NCBI GenBank assembly: GCA_958496175.1
Contig: OY292279.1
Coordinates: forward strand, 1,674,001-1,738,000
DNA: 64,000 nt
Origin: Sisyra terminalis
Taxonomy: Eukaryota; Arthropoda; Insecta; Neuroptera; Sisyridae
Reading direction: 5' to 3'
This document shows positions 1-8,371 of the stretch, one piece after another; the stretch's first letter is position 1; every line of letters starts with the position of its first letter. A model generated the notes under the pieces. That model worked only from the letters and a program-made list of their open reading frames with translations, made no database searches and was not told the origin of the DNA. The position numbers and the translations under genes are program-made.

Positions 1-743
1 GGGTTAACCATCGTTGATTTTTCACGGAAATCGAAAATTTCATAAAAGTTTTCTAAGCATGAAAATTGAAAGTATACATCCTTCTGTACATGCTATGCAA
101 ATTTTTCCGAAAACAAGCCACGTGTACGGGAGATATTGACCATCAAAGTGGCAGAAGAAATCACGTTTCGTCAAAAAAAAAACCGTGGGTTAACCATCGT
201 TGATTTTTCACGGAAATCGAAAATTTCATAAAAGTTTTCTAAGCATCAAAATTGAAAGTATACATCCTTCTGTACATGCTATGCAAATTTTTCCGAAAAC
301 AAGCCACGTGTACGGGAGATATTGACCATCAAAGTGGCAGAAGAAATCACGTTTCGTCAAAAAAAAACCGTGGGTTAACCATCGTTGATTTTTCACGGAA
401 ATCGAAAATTTCATAAAAGTTTTCTAAGCATGAAAATTGAAAGTATACATCCTTCTGTACATGCTATGCAAATTTTTCCGAAAACAAGCCACGTGTACGG
501 GAGATATTGACCATCAAAGTGGCAGAAGAAATCACGTTTCGTCAAAAAAAAAACCGTGGGTTAACCATCGTTGATTTTTCACGGAAATCGAAAATTTCAT
601 ATAAGTTTTCTAAGCATGAAAATTGAAAGTATACATCCTTCTGTACATGCTATGCAAATTTTTCCGAAAACAAGCCACGTGTACGGGAGATATTGACCAT
701 CAAAGTGGCAGAAGAAATCACGTTTCGTCAAAAAAAAACCGTG

Positions 744-751
744 GGTTAACC
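744..751. other. GGTTAACC palindrome, one per monomer
   Basis: An 8-bp perfect palindrome just after the A-run, containing GTTAAC (the HpaI recognition sequence). It is kept in nearly every monomer of every subtype. I saw it broken at about 1,486 and 3,711 (GTTAAA, in two copies of the same 12-mer) and at about 31,651 (GTTACC). At about 2,045 one outer base is changed but the GTTAAC core is kept. Such constancy would give a 185-bp restriction ladder. No protein is known to me to bind it in a satellite. Confidence 0.6.
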
Positions 752-836
752 ATCGTTGATTTTTCACGGAAATCGAAAATTTCATAAAAGTTTTCTAAGC
801 ATGAAAATTGAAAGTATACATCCTTCTGTACATGCT

Positions 837-844
837 ATGCAAAT
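837..844 (+). other. ATGCAAAT octamer-like motif, most subtypes
   Basis: The sequence equals the classical animal octamer (POU-factor) motif. It is present in K, L, Y, T and D monomers. It is changed to a TTTGCAAA palindrome in H monomers, to GCAATTTT in the p and e monomers (for example 19,474 and 20,214) and to GCTAATTT in the q monomer (19,658). The match is seen directly; any binding is speculation, because an 8-bp motif can arise by chance and is then multiplied by amplification. Confidence 0.35.
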
Positions 845-860
845 TTTTCCGAAAACAAGC

Positions 861-866
861 CACGTG
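861..866. other. CACGTG (E-box/G-box) palindrome, subtype dependent
   Basis: CACGTG sits in the conserved context AGCCACGTGTACGGG. It is the core bound by bHLH factors in animals and fungi and by bHLH and bZIP factors in plants. In yeast it is also the core of centromere element CDEI, bound by Cbf1. It is intact in K, Y, H and D monomers, becomes AACGTG in L monomers (about 38 copies seen) and TACGTG in T monomers (roughly 20 copies, 35-56 kb). The motif and its losses are directly visible; function is not shown. Confidence 0.4.
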
Positions 867-914
867 TACGGGAGATATTGACCATCAAAGTGGCAGAAGA
901 AATCACGTTTCGTC

Positions 915-923
915 AAAAAAAAA
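915..923 (+). other. A-run of 8-10 bases closing each monomer
   Basis: A homopolymer between TTTCGTC and CCGTGGG. In the first 8.5 kb its length ranges over 8, 9 and 10 and explains most 184- and 186-bp monomers. Further right it is almost always nine. The exceptions are recurring marked forms: CAAATAAAAAACC at about 9,985, 36,075 and 51,062; CATATAAAAAACC at about 19,975, 26,267, 42,364, 48,839, 49,580, 57,904, 58,645 and 62,161; and ten A at about 18,680, 24,972 and 60,868. Slippage is the likely source. A rigid A-tract once per nucleosome length may affect nucleosome phasing (inference). Confidence 0.7.
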
Positions 924-2634
924 CCGTGGGTTAACCATCGTTGATTTTTCACGGAAATCGAAAATTTCATAAAAGTTTTCTAAGCATGAAAATTGAAAGT
1001 ATACATCCTTCTGTACATGCTATGCAAATTTTTCCGAAAACAAGCCACGTGTACGGGAGATATTGACCATCAAAGTGGCAGAAGAAATCACGTTTCGTCA
1101 AAAAAAAAACCGTGGGTTAACCATCGTTGATTTTTCACGGAAATCGAAAATTTCATAAAAGTTTTCTAAGCATGAAAATTGAAAGTATACATCCTTCTGT
1201 ACATGCTATGCAAATTTTTCCGAAAACAAGCCACGTGTACGGGAGATATTGACCATCAAAGTGGCAGAAGAAATCACGTTTCGTCAAAAAAAAACCGTGG
1301 GTTAACCATCGTTGATTTTTCACGGAAATCGAAAATTTCATAAAAGTTTTCTAAGCATGAAAATTGGAAGTATACATCCTTCTGTACATGCTATGTAAAT
1401 TTTTCCGAAAACAAGCCACGTGTACGGGAGATATTGACCATCAAAGTGGCAGAAGAAATCACGTTTCGTCAAAAAAAAACCGTGGGTTAAACATCGTTGA
1501 TTTTTCACGGAAATCGAAAATTTCATAAAAGTTTTCTAAGCATGAAAATTGAAAGTATACATCCTTCTGTACATGCTATGCAAATTTTTCCGAAAACAAG
1601 CCACGTGTACGGGAGATATTGACCATCAAAGTGGCAGAAGAAATCACGTTTCGTCAAAAAAAAAACCGTGGGTTAACCATCGTTGATTTTTCACGGAAAT
1701 CGAAAATTTCATAAAAGTTTTCTAAGCAGGAAAATTGAAAGTATACATCCTTCTGTACATGCTATGCAAATTTTTCCGAAAACAAGCCACGTGTACGGGA
1801 GATATTGACCATCAAAGTGGCAGAAGAAATCACGTTTCGTCAAAAAAAAACCGTGGGTTAACCATCGTTGATTTTTCACGGAAATCGAAAATTACATAAA
1901 AGTTTTCTAAGCATGAAAATTGAAAGTATACATCCTTCTGTACATGCTATGCAAATTTTTCCGAAAACAAGCCACGTGTACGGGAGATATTGACCATCAA
2001 AGTGGCAGAAGAAATCACGTTTCGTCAAAAAGAAAACCGTGGGTTAACTATCGTTGATTTTTCACGGAAATCGAAAATTTCATAAAAGTTTTCTAAGCAT
2101 GAAAATTGAAAGTATACATCCTTCTGTACATGCTATGCAAATTTTTCCGAAAACAAGCCACGTGTACGGGAGATATTGACCATCAAAGTGGCAGAAGAAA
2201 TCACGTTTCGTCAAAAAAAAACCGTGGGTTAACCATCGTTGATTTTTCACGGAAATCGAAAATTTCATAAAAGTTTTCTAAGCATCAAAATTGAAAGTAT
2301 ACATCCTTCTGTACATGCTATGCAAATTTTTCCGAAAACAAGCCACGTGTACGGGAGATATTGACCATCAAAGTGGCAGAAGAAATCACGTTTCGTCAAA
2401 AAAAAACCGTGGGTTAACCATCGTTGATTTTTCACGGAAATCGAAAATTTCATAAAAGTTTTCTAAGCATGAAAATTGAAAGTATACATCCTTCTGTACA
2501 TGCTATGTAAATTTTTCCGAAAACAAGCCACGTGTACGGGAGATATTGACCATCAAAGTGGCAGAAGAAATCACGTTTCGTCAAAAAAAAACCGTGGGTT
2601 AACCATCGTTGATTTTTCACGGAAATCGAAAATT

Positions 2635-4300
2635 TCATAAAAGTTTTCTAAGCATGAAAATTGAAAGTATACATCCTTCTGTACATGCTATGCAAATTTT
2701 TCCGAAAACAAGCCACGTGTACGGGAGATATTGACCATCAAAGTGGCAGAAGAAATCACGTTTCGTCAAAAAAAAAACCGTGGGTTAACCATCGTTGATT
2801 TTTCACGGAAATCGAAAATTTCATAAAAGTTTTCTAAGCATGAAAATTGAAAGTATACATCCTTCTGTACATGCTATGCAAATTTTTCCGAAAACAAGCC
2901 ACGTGTACGGGAGATATTGACCATCAAAGTGGCAGAAGAAATCACGTTTCGTCAAAAAAAAACCGTGGGTTAACCATCGTTGATTTTTCACGGAAATCGA
3001 AAATTTCATAAAAGTTTTCTAAGCATGAAAATTGAAAGTATACATCCTTCTGTACATGCTATGCAAATTTTTCCGAAAACAAGCCACGTGTACGGGAGAT
3101 ATTGACCATCAAAGTGGCAGAAGAAATCACGTTTCGTCAAAAAAAAACCGTGGGTTAACCATCGTTGATTTTTCACGGAAATCGAAAATTTCATAAAAGT
3201 TTTCTAAGCATGAAAATTGAAAGTATACATCCTTCTGTACATGCTATGCAAATTTTTCCGAAACAAGCCACGTGTACGGGAGATATTGACCATCAAAGTG
3301 GCAGAAGAAATCACGTTTCGTCAAAAAAAAAACCGTGGGTTAACCATCGTTGATTTTTCACGGAAATCGAAAATTTCATAAAAGTTTTCTAAGCATGAAA
3401 ATTGAAAGTATACATCCTTCTGTACATGCTATGCAAATTTTTCCGAAAACAAGCCACGTGTACGGGAGATATTGACCATCAAAGTGGCAGAAGAAATCAC
3501 GTTTCGTCAAAAAAAAACCGTGGGTTAACCATCGTTGATTTTTCACGGAAATCGAAAATTTCATAAAAGTTTTCTAAGCATGAAAATTGGAAGTATACAT
3601 CCTTCTGTACATGCTATGTAAATTTTTCCGAAAACAAGCCACGTGTACGGGAGATATTGACCATCAAAGTGGCAGAAGAAATCACGTTTCGTCAAAAAAA
3701 AACCGTGGGTTAAACATCGTTGATTTTTCACGGAAATCGAAAATTTCATAAAAGTTTTCTAAGCATGAAAATTGAAAGTATACATCCTTCTGTACATGCT
3801 ATGCAAATTTTTCTGAAAACAAGCCACGTGTACGGGAGATATTGACCATCAAAGTGGCAGAAGAAATCACGTTTCGTCAAAAAAAAAACCGTGGGTTAAC
3901 CATCGTTGATTTTTCACGGAAATCGAAAATTTCATAAAAGTTTTCTAAGCAGGAAAATTGAAAGTATACATCCTTCTGTACATGCTATGCAAATTTTTCC
4001 GAAAACAAGCCACGTGTACGGGAGATATTGACCATCAAAGTGGCAGAAGAAATCACGTTTCGTCAAAAAAAAACCGTGGGTTAACCATCGTTGATTTTTC
4101 ACGGAAATCGAAAATTACATAAAAGTTTTCTAAGCATGAAAATTGAAAGTATACATCCTTCTGTACATGCGTTGCAAATTTTTCCGAAAACAAGCCACGT
4201 GTACGGGAGATATTGACCATCAAAGTGGCAGAAGAAATCACGTTTCGTCAAAAAAAACCGTGGGTTAACCATCGTTGATTTTTCACGGAAATCGAAAATT
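2635..4300 (+). repeat. 12-mer HOR in region 1, right copy
   Basis: Carries the same marks as 411-2,079 at about 3,587-3,620, 3,711, 3,951 and 4,115. It has private changes: a one-base deletion in CCGAAACAAG at about 3,259, CTGAAAAC at about 3,813 and GCGTTGC at about 4,168. These show divergence after duplication. Confidence 0.8.
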
Positions 4301-5410
4301 TCATAAAAGTTTTCTAAGCATGAAAATTGAAAGTATACATCCTTCTGTACATGCTATGTAAATTTTTCCGAAAACAAGCCACGTGTACGGGAGATATTGA
4401 CCATCAAAGTGGCAGAAGAAATCTCGTTTCGTCAAAAAAAAAACCGTGGGTTAACCATCGTTGATTTTTCACGGAAATCGAAAATTTCATAAAAGTTTTC
4501 TAAGCATGAAAATTGAAAGTATACATCCTTCTGTACATGCTATGCAAATTTTTCCGAAAACAAGCCACGTGTACGGGAGATATTGACCATCAAAGTGGCA
4601 GAAGAAATCACGTTTCGTCAAAAAAAACCGTGGGTTAACCATCGTTGATTTTTCACGGAAATCGAAAATTACATAAAAGTTTTCTAAGAATGAAAATTGA
4701 AAGTATACATCCTTCTGTACATGCTATGCAAATTTTTCCGAAAACAAGCCACGTGTACGGGAGATATTGACCATCAAAGTGGCAGAAGAAATCACGTTTC
4801 GTCAAAAAAAAACCGTGGGTTAACCATCGTTGATTTTTCACGGAAATCGAAAATTTCATAAAAGTTTTCTAAGCATGAAAATTGAAAGTATACATCCTTC
4901 TGTACATGCTATGCAAATTTTTCCGAAAACAAGCCACGTGTACGGGAGATATTGACCATCAAAGTGGCAGAAGAAATCACGTTTCGTCAAAAAAAAAACC
5001 GTGGGTTAACCATCGTTGATTTTTCACGGAAATCGAAAATTTCATAAAAGTTTTCTAAGCATGAAAATTGAAAGTATGCATCCTTCTGTACATGCTATGC
5101 AAATTTTTCCGAAAACAAGCCACGTGTACGGGAGATATTGACCATCAAAGTGGCAGAAGAAATCACGTTTCGTCAAAAAAAACCGTGGGTTAACCATCGT
5201 TGATTTTTCACGGAAATCGAAAATTTCATAAAAGTTTTCTAAGCATGAAAATTGAAAGTATACATCCTTCTGTACATGCTATGCAAATTTTTCCGAAAAC
5301 AAGCCACGTGTACGGGAGATATTGACCATCAAAGTGGCAGAAGAAATCACGTTTCGTCAAAAAGAAACCGTGGGTTAACCATCGTTGATTTTTCACGGAA
5401 ATCGAAAATT

Positions 5411-6516
5411 TCATAAAAGTTTTCTAAGCATGAAAATTGAAAGTATACATCCTTCTGTACATGCTATGCAAATTTTTCCGAAAACAAGCCACGTGTACGG
5501 GAGATATTGACCATCAAAGTGGCAGAAGAAATCTCGTTTCGTCAAAAAAAACCGTGGGTTAACCATCGTTGATTTTTCACGGAAATCGAAAATTTCATAA
5601 AAGTTTTCTAAGCATGAAAATTGAAAGTATACATCCTTCTGTACATGCTATGCAAATTTTTCCGAAAACAAGCCACGTGTACGGGAGATATTGTCCATCA
5701 AAGTGGCAGAAGAAATCACGTTTCGTCAAAAAAAAACCGTGGGTTAACCATCGTTGATTTTTCACGGAAATCGAAAATTTCATAAAAGTTTTCTAAGCAT
5801 GAAAATTGAAAGTATACATCCTTCTGTACATGCTATGCAAATTTTTCCGAAAACAAGCCACGTGTACGGGAGATATTGACCATCAAAGTGGCAGAAGAAA
5901 TCACGTTTCGTCAAAAAAAACCGTGGGTTAACCATCGTTGATTTTTCACGGAAATCGATAATTTCATAAAAGTTTTCTAAGCATGAAAATTGAAAGTATA
6001 CATCCTTCTGTACATGCTATGCAAATTTTTCCGAAAACAAGCCACGTGTACGGGAGATATTGACCATCAAAGTGGCAGAAGAAATCTCGTTTCGTCAAAA
6101 AAAACCGTGGGTTAACCATCGTTGATTTTTCACGGAAATCGAAAATTTCATAAAAGTTTTCTAAGCATGAAAATTGAAAGTATACATCCTTCTGTACATG
6201 CTATGCAAATTTTTCCGAAAACAAGCCACGTGTACGGGAGATATTGTCCATCAAAGTGGCAGAAGAAATCACGTTTCGTCAAAAAAAAACCGTGGGTTAA
6301 CCATCGTTGATTTTTCACGGAAATCGAAAATTTCATAAAAGTTTTCTAAGCATGAAAATTGAAAGTATACATCCTTCTGTACATGCTATGCAAATTTTTC
6401 CGAAAACAAGCCACGTGTACGGGAGATATTGACCATCAAAGTGGCAGAAGAAATCACGTTTCGTCAAAAAAAACCGTGGGTTAACCATCGTTGATTTTTC
6501 ACGGAAAGCGAAAATT
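5411..6516 (+). repeat. 3-mer HOR, 553 bp, two tandem copies
   Basis: Copies 5,411-5,963 and 5,964-6,516. In each, monomer 1 has AATCTCGTTTCG with an 8-A run, monomer 2 has GATATTGTCCATC (about 5,693 and 6,246) with 9 A, and monomer 3 has 8 A. Private marks are TCGATAATTT (about 5,957) in the first copy and GAAAGCGAAA (about 6,507) in the second. Confidence 0.85.
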
Positions 6517-7253
6517 TCATAAAAGTTTTCTAAGCATAAAAATTGAAAGTATACATCCTTCTGTACATGCTATGCAAATTTTTCCGAAAACAAGCCACGT
6601 GTACGGGAGATATTGACCATCAAAGTGGCAGAAGAAATCTCGTTTCGTCAAAAAAAACCGTGGGTTAACCATCGTTGATTTTTCACGGAAATCGAAAATT
6701 TCATAAAAGTTTTCTAAGCATGAAAATTGAAAGTATACATCCTTCTGTACATGCTATGCAAATTTTTCCGAAAACAAGCCACGTGTACGGGAGATATTGA
6801 CCATCAAAGTGGCAGAAGAAATCACGTTTCGTCAAAAAAAACCGTGGGTTAACCATCGTTGATTTTTCACGGAAATCGAAAATTTCATAAAAGTTTTCTA
6901 AGCATGAAAATTGAAAGTATACATCCTTCTGTACATGCTATGCAAATTTTTCCGAAAACAAGCCACGTGTACGGGAGATATTGACCATCAAAGTGGCAGA
7001 AGAAATCTCGTTTCGTCAAAAAAAACCGTGGGTTAACCATCGTTGATTTTTCACGGAAATCGAAAATTTCATAAAAGTTTTCTAAGCATGAAAATTGAAA
7101 GTATACATCCTTCTGTACATGCTATGCAAATTTTTCCGAAAACAAGCCACGTGTACGGGAGATATTGACCATCAAAGTGGCAGAAGAAATCACGTTTCGT
7201 CAAAAAAAAACCGTGGGTTAACCATCGTTGATTTTTCACGGAAATCGAAAATT
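6517..7253 (+). repeat. 2-mer HOR, about 368 bp, two tandem copies
   Basis: Copies 6,517-6,884 and 6,885-7,253. Each starts with a CTCGTTTCG monomer followed by a plain CACGTTTCG monomer. Three of the four monomers are 184 bp (8 A). It looks like a derivative of the neighbouring 3-mer from which the GTCCATC monomer was lost. The first monomer also carries a private CATAAAAATTG at about 6,536. Confidence 0.7.
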
Positions 7254-7810
7254 TCATAAAAGTTTTCTAAGCATGAAAATTGAAAGTATACATCCTTCTG
7301 TACATGCGTTGCAAATTTTTCCGAAAACAAGCCACGTGTACGGGAGATATTGACCATCAAAGTGGCAGAAGGAATCACGTTTCGTCAAAAAAAAAACCGT
7401 GGGTTAACCATCGTTGATTTTTCACGGAAATCGAAATTTTCATAAAAGTTTTCTAAGCATGAAAATTGAAAGTATACATCCTTCTGTACATGCAATGCAA
7501 ATTTTTCCGAAAACAAGCCACGTGTACGGGAGATATTGACCATCAAAGTGGCAGAAGAAATCACGTTTCGTCAAAAAAAAACCGTGGGTTAACCATCGTT
7601 GATTTTTCACGGAAATCGAAAATTTCATAAAAGTTTTCTAAGCATGAAAATTGAAAGTATACATCCTTCTGTACATGCGTTGCAAATTTTTCCGAAAACA
7701 AGCCACGTGTACGGGAGATATTGACCATCAAAGTGGCAGAAGAAATCACGTTTCGTCAAAAAAAAAACCGTGGGTTAACCATCGTTGATTTTTCACGGAA
7801 ATCGAAAATT
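7069..7810 (+). repeat. 2-mer HOR, 371 bp, two tandem copies
   Basis: Monomers at 7,254 and 7,625 both read CATGCGTTGCAAAT and both end in ten A, spaced 371 bp. Each is preceded by a 185- to 186-bp K monomer (7,069 and 7,440). Private marks are CAGAAGGAATC at about 7,370 and CATGCAATGC at about 7,491. The CATGCAATGC form recurs at about 8,235. Confidence 0.7.
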
Positions 7811-8183
7811 TCATAAAAGTTTTCTAAGCATGAAAATTGAAAGTATACATCCTTCTGTACATGCTATGCAAATTTTTCCGAAAACAAGCCACGTGTACGG
7901 GAGATATTGACCATCAAAGTGGCAGAAGAAATCACGTTTCGTCAAAAAAAAAACCGTGGGTTAACCATCGTTGATTTTTCACGGAAATCGAAAATTTCAT
8001 AAAAGTTTTCTAAGCATTAAAATTGAAAGTATACATCCTTCTGTACATGCTATGCAAATTTTTCCGAAAACAAGCCACGTGTACGGGAGATATTGACCAT
8101 CAAAGTGGCAGAAGAAATCACGTTTCGTCAAAAAAAAAACCGTGGGTTAACCATCGTTGATTTTTCACGGAAATCGAAAATTT

Positions 8184-8371
8184 TCATAAAAGTTTTCTAA
8201 GCATGAAAATTGAAAGTATACATCCTTCTGTACATGCAATGCAAATTTTTCCGAAAACAAGCCACGTGTACGGGAGATATTGACCATCAAAGTGGCAGAA
8301 GAAATCACGTTTCGTCAAAAAAAAACCGTGGGTTAACCATCGTTGATGATTTTTCACGGAAATCGAAAATT
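8184..8371 (+). repeat. 188-bp K monomer with a GAT duplication
   Basis: GATGAT at 8,345-8,350 replaces the usual single GAT before the T-run, giving the longest monomer in the window. I saw this three-base duplication in no other copy, so it is private and recent or was never amplified. Confidence 0.85.

Larger units (their letters stand above)
739..923 (+). repeat. Representative canonical (K) monomer, 185 bp
   Basis: This copy runs from CCGTGGG to the end of the A-run and serves as the reference. By hand count it has 33 C and 33 G in 185 bp (about 36% G+C) and nine CpG dinucleotides, where about six would be expected by chance. Landmarks in order: palindrome GGTTAACC (744-751), the TCAT ruler (782-785), GTATAC (814-819), TGTACA (827-832), octamer ATGCAAAT (837-844), CACGTG (861-866), CAGAAG (894-899), TTTCGTC (908-914) and nine A (915-923). 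K monomers fill the first 8.5 kb and recur singly at about 11.15, 11.52, 13.18, 14.85, 15.22, 16.88 and 17.25 kb. The length is close to a nucleosome repeat, which is common for centromeric satellites. Confidence 0.95.
411..2079 (+). repeat. 12-mer HOR in region 1, left copy (9 monomers matched)
   Basis: Paired with 2,635-4,300 at an offset of 2,223-2,224 bp (12 monomers). Shared rare marks lie in the same order: ATTGGAAGTATA with CTATGTAAAT (about 1,364-1,398), TTAAACATCG (about 1,488), CAGGAAAATTG (about 1,728) and ATTACATAAAAG (about 1,892). The pattern of 185- and 186-bp monomers also largely agrees. Confidence 0.8.

Noticed and set aside
741..751. Telomere-like GGGTTA
   Set aside because: It occurs once per 185 bp as part of GGGTTAACC and is never tandem, so it is not a telomeric repeat.
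811..820. GTATAC/ATACAT as a TATA box driving satellite transcription
   Set aside because: AT-rich hexamers are expected by chance in 64% A+T DNA. No initiator, terminator or transcript evidence can be read from sequence.
911..923. Poly(A) tail of a retroposed element (SINE or tRNA-derived) as the origin of the monomer
   Set aside because: The A-run follows no visible A/B box or tRNA-like sequence, no target-site duplication is visible, and the phase is strictly tandem. An ancient origin from a retroposon cannot be excluded but nothing supports it.
904..930. CENP-B box (consensus TTCG, four any, A, two any, CGGG) near TTTCGTC or CCGTGGG
   Set aside because: TTCG is followed by an A-run and the CGGG is not at the required spacing. 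On the minus strand, TTCGGAAAAAT and TTCGATTTCCG also lack CGGG. No match in the canonical monomer on either strand.
3165..3353. Plus-strand open frames at 3,165-3,353, 5,569-5,757, 6,122-6,310 and 31,598-31,786
   Set aside because: Each depends on one private change (a deletion in CCGAAACAAG, GTCCATC for GACCATC, or GTTACCC for GTTAACC) that removes a stop or shifts the frame in one monomer. No conservation across the array.
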